Below, in pieces: positions 40,520 to 48,678 of a stretch of DNA of 64,000 nt. The notes under the pieces were generated by a model. That model was given only the letters and a program-made list of their open reading frames with translations. It did no database searches and was not told the DNA's origin. Position 1 is the first letter of the stretch. The number at the start of each line of letters is the position of its first letter. The translations under genes were made by a program, and so were the position numbers. This DNA is from Streptomyces sp. NBC_00271 (GTDB lineage Bacteria; Actinomycetota; Actinomycetes; Streptomycetales; Streptomycetaceae), in assembly GCF_036178845.1 (NCBI RefSeq), contig NZ_CP108070.1:11868114-11932113 (forward strand), given 5' to 3'.

Positions 40520-43500
40520 GTGCCACAGGCGCAGGACCGTGAGGTTCCTCTGGAGCGGTTGTCCGGGCAACACTCCGACCCGGCCGACCTTGACAGGCGG
40601 CAGCGGATTTTGAGCCGCCTGCGCCGGTTCGGCCCCGGGCCCGCGGGCTGGTACGCCGATATCTGCACCCTGCTGGATGAGGATCTGCCGCTGCGTTCGA
40701 CCGGGATGCTGGTCTCGCACCTGTTCCGGGAGCTGGAGAGCGCCCTCCGCGAGGTCCTTCTGCCCGATGCCACCCGGAATGACCCGACCAAGGAGCGACG
40801 GCACCTGTTCGAAGTGAAGGGTGTGCTGGACTGGCTGGGCATCCCGACCGACAGCCCCGCGGGCGTCGTCTGGTTGGCAGAGGCGACGAAACTGCACGGT
40901 TACGCGCACCGGGTCCGTATGGAACAGACGCCGATGGACTCAGCGGTCCGTGTGCGCCTGGCCGATCTGGAGGACATGCTCGATGTGGTGCTCGACCGCT
41001 TCGAGACCCGCTACGTCGCCGTGCTGCAGCGTTTGGAGACCCTGGCTGCCGTCCGCGAGCCGGCCAAGGCCCATGTGAAGCTGCTCCTGAATGCCTTCCC
41101 CCAGGACTACTTGACCCAGGAACGCTTTTTCGGACTGCTGGACGCCCCCCGGTGGCTGCCGCACCTGCGCGAGTACGGATTCTTCAGTACGCCGCCGGCA
41201 CCGGAAACTGACGATGAAGCGCGCACGGTGGTCTTTCCCGCCTGGCCGGCCTCAACGTATCTGGTGCGGATGACCAGTGTTGCCCCAGCAGGCGCGGCAG
41301 CAATTGCCGAGCAGATCCCGTCGACGGATAACCCGCGGGTCAACCTCGATCTTGTGGAGGTGGCACTCCTGCTGCCCCCCGCGGACGCGGCGCGTCTGGT
41401 GCCGCGGGCGGTGGAAGCGATCCGTGGCCCCTACCTGATCGCCCCGGACCGTTACGCCCAACTCGCAGTCCACTGCGCTCAGGGCGGCCACACCGAGCAG
41501 GCTCTGGCGGTGATGGCCGCGCTCCTGCAGGCCGCTCAGCACGGTGGCCGGATCGACGACTACGATCTCCAGGAGATTCTGCGTACGCACAATGTCGCCT
41601 TGGCCCGTCACCTGGGGGCGGCTTGGTTGGAGGCGTTGACCGGCAGCCTGGCAAGCACGCTCCTTGCCACCGGAATGGACCCTGACCGCGCCGGCGGGGA
41701 GGACCTGTCCAGGGTGTGGTACCCGGTGCTGGACCCGGGCCACGGGGGGATGCGCTCTGATGACCGTGCCCTGTTCACCGAGGCGGTCCGCGACACGGCC
41801 GACCATCTTGCGGCCACGGACATCCGCCGGGTCCTTTCCATCCTGGAGTCTCAGCCGTGGCTGGTCTTCCGCAGGCTCCGCCTGCATATTCTCCAGCGTC
41901 ACGGTGCCAACGCCCCGGACGTGGTGGAGAGCATTCTGACGGATCTTGACCAGATTGCTGCCGCCCGGTCGCAGCGTGAGTGGGCACTCTTGGCGCGCGC
42001 CTGCGCCAGCTCGCTGGGCCCGGCCGCGCTCGAAGGGGTACTGGCCGTCATCGACGCCGGGCCGGACACCGAACGGTTCGTAGAGCGGTTCCGCAGCACT
42101 TCCGGTGGTGCGGAACCGCCGGAGCAGTACGTCGAGCAGTGGGCGGGCGCCTGGCAGCGAGACCGCTATGCCGCACTGGCCGATGCCCTGCCCGAGCAGC
42201 AGCTGCGGCGCTACCGAGAGTTGTGCGACAGCCTCGGTCCGGCACCGTCGCTGGACACGATTCCCCAGCCTCTGGCCTGGTCGGCGGCCGAAGAGGAGGG
42301 TTCGCCGGAGAACCTGGCTGCGATGACGGCCACCGGCCTGATCAGCCACGCCCGGAAGTTCCAGCCCACACCGACCCGGTTCGGCACGAACGCCGAGGCC
42401 TTCTGCAGTCAGCTGCAAGCTGCCGTGACCAGCCAGGCCCTCGTCTACCAGGAGGACGCCCCGCAGTTCGCCGAGTTGGCTGATGATCACCTCGCCGCCG
42501 TCCTCGACGGATTCCGTACGGCTGTTCAGGCTGGCCAGCAACTCAGCTGGGACACCATCCTCCCGCTCGTACAGTCGGCTACCGGCCGCCCTCATACCTC
42601 CGACACCGGCGCCCTGCACCTGGCCGTCGCCCGGTTTGTGCTGGCGGGACTGGCGCTGCAGAACACCCAGCAGATCCCCACCCTGCTCGGCGACGCACTG
42701 TGGGACGTACTCGAGTCGGTCTGGAGCGCCGCCAGGTCACCACAAGACGACCTTGACGACGACCAGCAGTCTGTTTGGGACGAGAGTTTGGAAACAGCCT
42801 TGCGAGCCGCCGTCGCGTGGGCACTGTGGCGTCGCGAACACGGCGCTGCCTTCCAGGTGCTGTTCACCGCCTTGGACACCCTGCTGCTGGACGCGGCTGG
42901 CACGCCCGCTGCCCCGGGCGCCAGCTCCGTCGGTCGGACCGTCGGATCCTTGATCACCCGACTCGATGCTCTCGACCCGGCGTGGATGCGACGCCGAATC
43001 GAGGTCCTGTTCAACCTCGACACCGCACTGGGCCGTGCCAGCTGGATGGCCCACCTGAGCACCTCATCGCTCACCGAGTCCGTCGTGAGCCTCCTCATGG
43101 ATATCTACCGCACCGCAGCACGCACACCCGCAGTGGACGGTCAGGATCACCGGGACTTGAACCGGCGGCTGGGTGATCACCTCATGGCCATCTATCTGGC
43201 AGGTCTGCTCGGACTGGACGACGAGAGCACCATGGCCGACTACCTGTACTCCTCACCCGTGGTTGCTGTTCAGCTCGCTTCGTTCTTGAGCGAGGTCGTC
43301 CATGACCGCGACCTGCCACCAGATACCCGCGACCGCATCATGCAGTGGTGGACCTGGCGCCTGACCGCTCGGGACGACAACGCGCATGGACCTGCACCGC
43401 AACCCGACGAGATCCACGCCCTGATCGGCCCGCTGGCCCGCAATGACGCCTTCCCGGTCACCTGGCGCCTGCAGCAGCTGAGCGTTGCCCTCGAGACGAC

Positions 43501-43789
43501 CGGAAGCCTCGGCCGTGACCGACGCGTCTACTCTTTCCTGGCCGAAGCGGCCACCGGCTACCTGGGACCAGTCCTGGACCTGGTGCACAGATGGGTCGCC
43601 ACGCTGGACATGTACGACTACGCCCCACGGATCAGGGAGAGCGACATCCGCGCCGTTCTGCTGGCCGGACTTGCCTCTCCTGAGTACCAGGAACTGGCCC
43701 GCGACATCATCAACCGAGCCACCTACCGCGGGCACTACCAATTCGCACCCCTGCTCACGGACACCGATGACCAGCCCGGCCCGTCCTGA
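40520..43789 (+). CDS. Large helical protein of unknown function (1089 aa)
   Basis: Start GTG 40520 chosen for AGGGG eight bases before it (GTG 40511 also possible). The whole sequence is alpha-helical and rich in Leu/Ala/Asp with no Walker, nuclease or membrane motif; I see a helical N-terminal head (SHLFRELESALREVLLPD), a segment LFEVKGVLDWLGI, and from about residue 250 a long solenoid-like run of helix pairs with repeated ...ALAVMAALLQAA..., LLARACASSLGP and VARFVLAGLALQ. It may be an ARM/TPR-like scaffold. Codon use is as GC-rich as the neighbours. It is convergent with the transposition operon, between two similar 39-bp segments (39836 and 43838). No family is recognised. Confidence 0.85.
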   Translation: MPQAQDREVPLERLSGQHSDPADLDRRQRILSRLRRFGPGPAGWYADICTLLDEDLPLRSTGMLVSHLFRELESALREVLLPDATRNDPTKERRHLFEVKGVLDWLGIPTDSPAGVVWLAEATKLHGYAHRVRMEQTPMDSAVRVRLADLEDMLDVVLDRFETRYVAVLQRLETLAAVREPAKAHVKLLLNAFPQDYLTQERFFGLLDAPRWLPHLREYGFFSTPPAPETDDEARTVVFPAWPASTYLVRMTSVAPAGAAAIAEQIPSTDNPRVNLDLVEVALLLPPADAARLVPRAVEAIRGPYLIAPDRYAQLAVHCAQGGHTEQALAVMAALLQAAQHGGRIDDYDLQEILRTHNVALARHLGAAWLEALTGSLASTLLATGMDPDRAGGEDLSRVWYPVLDPGHGGMRSDDRALFTEAVRDTADHLAATDIRRVLSILESQPWLVFRRLRLHILQRHGANAPDVVESILTDLDQIAAARSQREWALLARACASSLGPAALEGVLAVIDAGPDTERFVERFRSTSGGAEPPEQYVEQWAGAWQRDRYAALADALPEQQLRRYRELCDSLGPAPSLDTIPQPLAWSAAEEEGSPENLAAMTATGLISHARKFQPTPTRFGTNAEAFCSQLQAAVTSQALVYQEDAPQFAELADDHLAAVLDGFRTAVQAGQQLSWDTILPLVQSATGRPHTSDTGALHLAVARFVLAGLALQNTQQIPTLLGDALWDVLESVWSAARSPQDDLDDDQQSVWDESLETALRAAVAWALWRREHGAAFQVLFTALDTLLLDAAGTPAAPGASSVGRTVGSLITRLDALDPAWMRRRIEVLFNLDTALGRASWMAHLSTSSLTESVVSLLMDIYRTAARTPAVDGQDHRDLNRRLGDHLMAIYLAGLLGLDDESTMADYLYSSPVVAVQLASFLSEVVHDRDLPPDTRDRIMQWWTWRLTARDDNAHGPAPQPDEIHALIGPLARNDAFPVTWRLQQLSVALETTGSLGRDRRVYSFLAEAATGYLGPVLDLVHRWVATLDMYDYAPRIRESDIRAVLLAGLASPEYQELARDIINRATYRGHYQFAPLLTDTDDQPGPS

Positions 43790-43866
43790 ACCAACCCACC
43801 AGCAGAGCGGTCCCTGCCGCGCCGAGGGCTTCCGGCGTCTAAAGGACCGGTGCGGGTTTGTGCTGG

Positions 43867-44496
43867 TCAGCGGCTTGGCGCGGGGTCGGGTCTGCCGGTC
43901 CAGTACAGGGCGGTGTCGATGTCGCGTGCGGTCCAGCTGTCGGCGTGTGGTCCGCGGTGTTGGAGGAGGTCGTCGAGGAGTTGCAGGTAGCGGCCGTAGC
44001 GTCCCGGCGAGGGGGTGAGGGTGAGACCGAGGGTGTCGAGGGCGTGTTGGACACGGCTGTCGTAGACGGCCATCCGCTGTGGTGCTGCTGCGGTGAGGAT
44101 GGCTGAGGCGAGGGCGTCGCCGGTGCGGAAGCCGGGCAGTTCCCAGATGATGCCGCGCCCTGTGCGGGCGGCCTCGCTGCGCGGGAGGGTGGTGTCGCGG
44201 ACTGCGGTGACGGCCCGCTCGGTGACTGCTCGCACGTGGATGTCGGGCAGGGACATCAGTTCTGTCACCCAACGGGTTTGTGCGGAGAGCCGTTTCCAGA
44301 CCACCAGGGCTGCGATGTCCGTCTTGCCGAGGCTGCCTGCGCGCTCGGTTCGCTGCGCGACGTCGTGGAAGACCTCGTCGTAGTGCGGTGAGACGTCTGC
44401 CAGGTAGCTGGCGCGGGCGGGGATCAGGACGTCCCATGCCCGGCTGCGGACAGCAGCGGACTCTTCCTGGGCCGGTGTGCCCGTCGTCTTCTTCAC
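43867..44496 (-). CDS. HhH-glycosylase-like protein, fifth gene of the Tn7-like operon
   Basis: 209 residues from GTG 44496, eight bases after the TnsC stop. The C-terminal half has LPGFRTGDALASAILTAAAPQRMAVYDSRVQHALDTLGL, a helix-hairpin-helix-like LPGF...ASA and an Asp-containing AVYDSRV, then GRYGRYLQLLDDLL and DSWTARDIDTALYWTGR. This order resembles OGG-type 8-oxoguanine DNA glycosylase folds, but the catalytic Lys is not evident, so the match is a structural guess. It is coupled to tnsC, so it may serve transposition or target choice. Confidence 0.65.
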   Translation of the reverse strand: MKKTTGTPAQEESAAVRSRAWDVLIPARASYLADVSPHYDEVFHDVAQRTERAGSLGKTDIAALVVWKRLSAQTRWVTELMSLPDIHVRAVTERAVTAVRDTTLPRSEAARTGRGIIWELPGFRTGDALASAILTAAAPQRMAVYDSRVQHALDTLGLTLTPSPGRYGRYLQLLDDLLQHRGPHADSWTARDIDTALYWTGRPDPAPSR

Positions 44497-44503
44497 GTCC
44501 GCA

Positions 44504-45604
44504 TCATGCCGTTGTCGCTGTTCGTCGGGTGTGGGGTCGGTTTGCTTCTTCGGCGAGGTGGTCGAGCTGGATGGCTTCGAGGGCTTTCTTGGTGATGCGT
44601 TCGGTGCCGTCGCAGATGGCGGTGATGGCGGCTTGGCGGATGAGGCGGGCGAGGCTGCCGATGCGGCCGGCGGTGCGCTGGTGGAGGTAGGAGGCGTGGC
44701 GGGGGAGTGTGCCGGGTGGGTGCCGGTTCAGGTCGAGGGCGTTCTCCATGTCGGTGATGAGGTCGGTGAAGGGCCGGGTCTGGCCGTGGCGGGCGGGGAG
44801 GGGGCCGCAGGTGATGAGGCTGGCGCGGCCGGCGAGTTGGGCGCCGCGGACTCCGGCGAACAGCGGGGTTGAGGCGACGTCAATGCCGGTGTAGACGAAG
44901 GTCGCTCTGATGCGTTCGGTGAGGTCTTTGAGCAGGTCGGCGGCTTCCGCGCCGGTGGTCGTGCGCGGGTTGAGGCGGTGGATCTCGTCGATGAGGACCA
45001 GGCGGACGCCGGCGGCGGTGTAGGTGTGGCAGACGGCCTCGGTGATCTGGGTCTGGGTCATGCGGGTGGTGACGGGGATGCCGAGGTAGTGGGCGAATTC
45101 GGTGGCGAGGGTCTTGGCGGTGGCGCCGGGCGGCACCAGCAGGTATGCGACCGGTATCTGCTGGTGGGTGCGTCCGGGCGGGGCGGGGTGTTTGCGGGTG
45201 TGGGCGAGGTGGCAGGTGCGCCCGACTTCGAGGAGGGCGGTCGTTTTTCCGGCCGCGGCGGGGCCGGTGACGATCAGTGAGGGGCGGGCGGTGGTCTGCT
45301 GGTGGCGGCCGAGGATCATCAGGGTGCGGACCTGGGTGGCGAGGGTGTCGATGGCGGGGGTGCGGACGGTGACGAACGCGGAGTGGTAGGCGAGGCGTTC
45401 TTCCGTGCTGCGGGGCGCATCGCCGGGCTTGGGCGGGGTTTGGGGCGGGGTGCTGGCGAAGTGCTGCCAGCCCTGCCAGGTGGTGATCGGCCACTGCGGT
45501 TCGGCCTCGTGGACGTCGGGCCACGGGGCGTCGGCGGTGCGGACAGGCTGGCCTGCCGAGCTGGGGGTGTGGCTGGCGGTGGTGATGTGCGGGCGGGTGG
45601 TCAC
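44504..45604 (-). CDS. tniB: TnsC/TniB-type AAA+ transposition ATPase
   Basis: 366 residues. The GTG start at 45604 overlaps the TGA of the transposase gene. Walker A VTGPAAAGKTTALLE (about 114-122), Walker B RLVLIDEIHRLNP, sensor region FVYTGIDVASTPLFAG, and a C-terminal lid RTAGRIGSLARLIRQAAITAICDG. TnsC-like ATPases form filaments on target DNA and regulate the TnsB transposase; TniQ supplies the target signal. Part of a complete TnsABC-TniQ set. Confidence 0.92.
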   Translation of the reverse strand: MTTRPHITTASHTPSSAGQPVRTADAPWPDVHEAEPQWPITTWQGWQHFASTPPQTPPKPGDAPRSTEERLAYHSAFVTVRTPAIDTLATQVRTLMILGRHQQTTARPSLIVTGPAAAGKTTALLEVGRTCHLAHTRKHPAPPGRTHQQIPVAYLLVPPGATAKTLATEFAHYLGIPVTTRMTQTQITEAVCHTYTAAGVRLVLIDEIHRLNPRTTTGAEAADLLKDLTERIRATFVYTGIDVASTPLFAGVRGAQLAGRASLITCGPLPARHGQTRPFTDLITDMENALDLNRHPPGTLPRHASYLHQRTAGRIGSLARLIRQAAITAICDGTERITKKALEAIQLDHLAEEANRPHTRRTATTA

Positions 45605-47718
45605 CAGTTGAGGGCTTCCTGGGCGGGGTCGTAGAGGCCGAGTCCGGTGTACGGGACGGGGGTGCCGCCGGGTTCGTCCTCGCCGTCGGCCTGCTCCTGG
45701 CCGTCGTCCAGGTCGTCGAGGCTGTCGTCGTCCGAGCCGTCGGCCTGCGGGTCCGGGGCGTAGGGAGGGCGGGGGCCGGCCGTGGGCGGGGGTGTTTTCA
45801 GCGGTGCGGTGCGGGTGAGGAGGCGTTGCTCGCCGGGGGTGGCGGTGCCGGTGTGAGCGCGGCGCATGAGCTGGTCGAGGGCGTCGGCGAGGTCGGCTTC
45901 GTGGGTGTTGCGGTCGCCGTGGCGGGTGGTGATGGTTTTGATGTGCTGCCAGGTGGCGCTGTTGAACGGCTGGTGGATGTGGTCGCGGTGGATCCACGGG
46001 ATCTCTGTCAGGTGTCCGTCGGGCAGGCGGATCCATACCTGGCGGGCGTCGTGGGGGTTGGTGTGGATCTCCCATTTGCCGCCGCGCGCCGTGACGGGGG
46101 AGGGCTGGCCGCGGTAGGGGGCGAGGACATCGTGGTCGTAGGTGCGGTGGTCGATGCGGATGCCGCGTTCGATGATGGCCTGCCAGCGCACCGGCAGCAG
46201 TTCGAGGTAGTCGCTGCCGCTCAGCGGGAGGGGCACGTGGCCGGCGACGGCGATGAGGGCGGCCCACATCTGGTTCGGGGTCAGGGCCTTCTTGGGCAGG
46301 GTGGGGTGGCGCAGGCCTTCATGGGGGCGGTGATGGTAGTGGATCAGCCATTCGTCCAGCAGGTCCTGCAACTGGGCGACGCTGAAGCAGGCCTCGGTTT
46401 CGGCAGCGGGTCCGCGGCGGGTGACGTCGGAGCCGGTGTAGCCGGGCAGGTGCTGGCAGAGCAGGGCGTTGATGGTGCCGAAGGTGCGCTCGACGATGCC
46501 TTTGGCGGCGGGGGCGTGGGGCGGGGTGGGCTGGACGCTGATGCCGAGGGTCTCGCAGGCGGCGGTGAACGCCGTGGACAGGTAGACCTTGCCCCGGTCC
46601 ACGACGATCGTCTCGGGCACCACGACCGGCCGGGCGGCTGCGCCCTGAAGGCGTTCGTCCAGACTCATCAGCCGCTGGAGCTGGGGGAGTGGGGCGTGGG
46701 CGAGGCGCAGGGCGTCGGGCCAGGTGGGGCGGGCCGGGTGCGGGACGGCCATCTCCGCCAGCAGTAGGGCGGCGTCGACGGCCTTGGTGCCGGCGGGGCG
46801 CAGGACGGCGGCGAGGATGGCGCGGGTGGCGACGTCGACGGCGATCGTGAGTTCGGGCCGGCCGGTGGTGCCGTCGTCGAAGACGGCCAGGACGTCCAGC
46901 CGCGTGGTGTCGACCTGTACCTGCTCGCCCGGCCGCAGCGCCACGGTCGGGGTGAATGCCCGTCTGCCGGCCGGGGCCGGAAGGGCGCGGGCGGGGCGGT
47001 GAGGGTGTTCGGCGGGGTGGGCGAGCTGGTGGACGAGCTGGTAGAAGGTGGCCTGGGAGGGCATCGGCACGGCGCCGCAGCCGTACCGGTCCTCCAGGAT
47101 CTGCGCGACCAGGGGTGTCAGGCCTTTGACGGTGCCTTTGGAACGGCCGCGCTGGCGGCGCAGCGCTTCCTCGATCGCGGCGATGACGCGTTCGTCGGTG
47201 CGCCCGGTAGGGCTGGGGCGGCGGGTGGTGCGGTGGTCGACCAGCCCCCAAAGGCCCTGCTTGCGGTAGGCCAGGCGCATGCGCTGCACCGTGGTCCGGG
47301 AGACGGGCCCGAAGCCGATCGCGGTCAGCTCCGCCGCCTTGGCCTTCTCGCGCTGCGCGAGTGTGAACCGGTCGGGGTCGTACTCGGCCCGGGGCACCCC
47401 GCCGCTGTCCGTCCCGCCGGGCAGGCCGGACTCCACCTCGCGGATGTGCCGCTGCCAGGCCAGCGCCTTGCGCCGCGCGTCCTCGGGTGCGGTTTCGAAC
47501 AGCCCCCACCGCGTCACGGCCTGCGGCATCTCGGCGCCCACGATGGCGAAGGACGGGTCGGCGAACAGATGCCCGGCCACGACCGTCTCGTCTCCTCCTG
47601 TCTCACCGGCCAGGTGGACCTGCTGCCCCGCCAGAGCGACCACCTGCCAGGTGCGGTCTCGGAAGCGGACGTGCGCTCCGACCTGCAGCACCGGCCGTCC
47701 GCTACGCCGCACGCTCAC
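45601..47718 (-). CDS. tniA: TnsB/TniA-type DDE transposase
   Basis: 705 residues from GTG 47718, which overlaps the TnsA stop (GTGA). An N-terminal HTH region (TLAQREKAKAAELTAIGFGPVSRTTVQRM, then EEALRRQRGRSKGTVKGL) is followed by an rve domain with Asp in QVDTTRLDVLAVFDD, Asp in IVVDRGKVYLSTAF and Glu in AAKGIVERTFGTINALL. The Mu-transposase-C-type barrel (DHDVLAPYRGQPSPVTARGGKWEIHTNPHDARQVWIRL) and an acidic TnsC-binding tail complete it. Full-length and without frameshift. Confidence 0.94.
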   Translation of the reverse strand: MSVRRSGRPVLQVGAHVRFRDRTWQVVALAGQQVHLAGETGGDETVVAGHLFADPSFAIVGAEMPQAVTRWGLFETAPEDARRKALAWQRHIREVESGLPGGTDSGGVPRAEYDPDRFTLAQREKAKAAELTAIGFGPVSRTTVQRMRLAYRKQGLWGLVDHRTTRRPSPTGRTDERVIAAIEEALRRQRGRSKGTVKGLTPLVAQILEDRYGCGAVPMPSQATFYQLVHQLAHPAEHPHRPARALPAPAGRRAFTPTVALRPGEQVQVDTTRLDVLAVFDDGTTGRPELTIAVDVATRAILAAVLRPAGTKAVDAALLLAEMAVPHPARPTWPDALRLAHAPLPQLQRLMSLDERLQGAAARPVVVPETIVVDRGKVYLSTAFTAACETLGISVQPTPPHAPAAKGIVERTFGTINALLCQHLPGYTGSDVTRRGPAAETEACFSVAQLQDLLDEWLIHYHHRPHEGLRHPTLPKKALTPNQMWAALIAVAGHVPLPLSGSDYLELLPVRWQAIIERGIRIDHRTYDHDVLAPYRGQPSPVTARGGKWEIHTNPHDARQVWIRLPDGHLTEIPWIHRDHIHQPFNSATWQHIKTITTRHGDRNTHEADLADALDQLMRRAHTGTATPGEQRLLTRTAPLKTPPPTAGPRPPYAPDPQADGSDDDSLDDLDDGQEQADGEDEPGGTPVPYTGLGLYDPAQEALNW

Positions 47719-48548
47719 CGTCCATCCCTGCTGCCCGGGCCGCCGGTACCGCCGTGGCCGTTCGCACCATCGGCGCCGGGGCTGACGAGGACCCGCTCGT
47801 TCAGCGGTACGTCCAGGGGCGCGGCGAGGTGTCCGTGCCACAGGGCGTGGAAGACGGCGGGCAGGACTTCGATCGGGTCGCCCACCGTCTCGGCGCCCTC
47901 GATCAGCGGCCGCGGCTGTGCGAACGCCTCATGGACGGCGGCCGCGAGATGGGGACGGCCGGCGTTGCGGGGGTGGCGGTAGCCGGCCAACCATTTCAGG
48001 TTTGCCGCCAGCGTTTTCTCCAGCGGCTCAAGGCGCAGATAGCTCCAGCCGGCCTGCGCGCACGCCGCCTCGAGAACCACCGCGGCCCTCTGGGCCCGTT
48101 CACCGCCGGCCTCCGGGTGGCTGGGACAGTCGGCCAGCAGAGCGGCGCCGTCGCGGTAGCGGGCGAAGAGCTGCGGCACCCACGAGCGCACCTGGCCGCG
48201 GCCCTCCCGCCACAGCAGACGGACCGGCCTCCCGGCGAGGCCGACCACCTCAGGGTCGCGGTCCAGCACCATCAGCTGCGCCCGCATCGCGGCTGACCCG
48301 CAGGCCACATGCCGGCCGGTCGTGGCCGACCACCACTGCCCGGGCCCCCACCGCCGCCCCGGCACCACCGGGAACGCCGACACCGGCTCGAGTTCCTCGA
48401 AAGCCACCGCGAGAGCTGCGTCCGCCCACCGCTGCTGCACCACCTGCCCGACGGGGTCGACGAAGACCGCCTCCCACCCGGATCCGGTATCCGCCCGCAT
48501 GTGCTGTGAGCGGCCGCCCGATGCGGCCGCTGCGTCCGTGCCGCCCAC
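47715..48548 (-). CDS. TnsA-like transposon endonuclease, atypical active site
   Basis: 277 residues; start uncertain (GTG 48548, or ATG 48500). FEELEPVSAFPVVPGRRWGPGQWWSATTGRHVACGS, DRDPEVVGLAGRPVRLLWREGRGQVRSWVPQLFARYRDGAALLADC follows the TnsA N-terminal pattern (E...F...QPxxL.W......HxPDFFxR..DG..xLxDV). At the place of the catalytic PD the sequence has PQ, and the DV is DC, so cleavage activity is in doubt. TnsA normally cuts the non-transferred strand, giving cut-and-paste movement. Coupled to tnsB by a 4-bp overlap. Confidence 0.75.
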   Translation of the reverse strand: MGGTDAAAASGGRSQHMRADTGSGWEAVFVDPVGQVVQQRWADAALAVAFEELEPVSAFPVVPGRRWGPGQWWSATTGRHVACGSAAMRAQLMVLDRDPEVVGLAGRPVRLLWREGRGQVRSWVPQLFARYRDGAALLADCPSHPEAGGERAQRAAVVLEAACAQAGWSYLRLEPLEKTLAANLKWLAGYRHPRNAGRPHLAAAVHEAFAQPRPLIEGAETVGDPIEVLPAVFHALWHGHLAAPLDVPLNERVLVSPGADGANGHGGTGGPGSRDGR

Positions 48549-48678
48549 GCGCCCCAGTCAAGCCCTTCCTGCCCGGGTGGCGGGCGGCTTCACGGATTTT
48601 GATCACGTAGCCGCGGGCGATGAGGTACGGCCGCGGGGATGGCGGGCCGTGCATGCCTGCCGCCTCCTGGATACGTAC

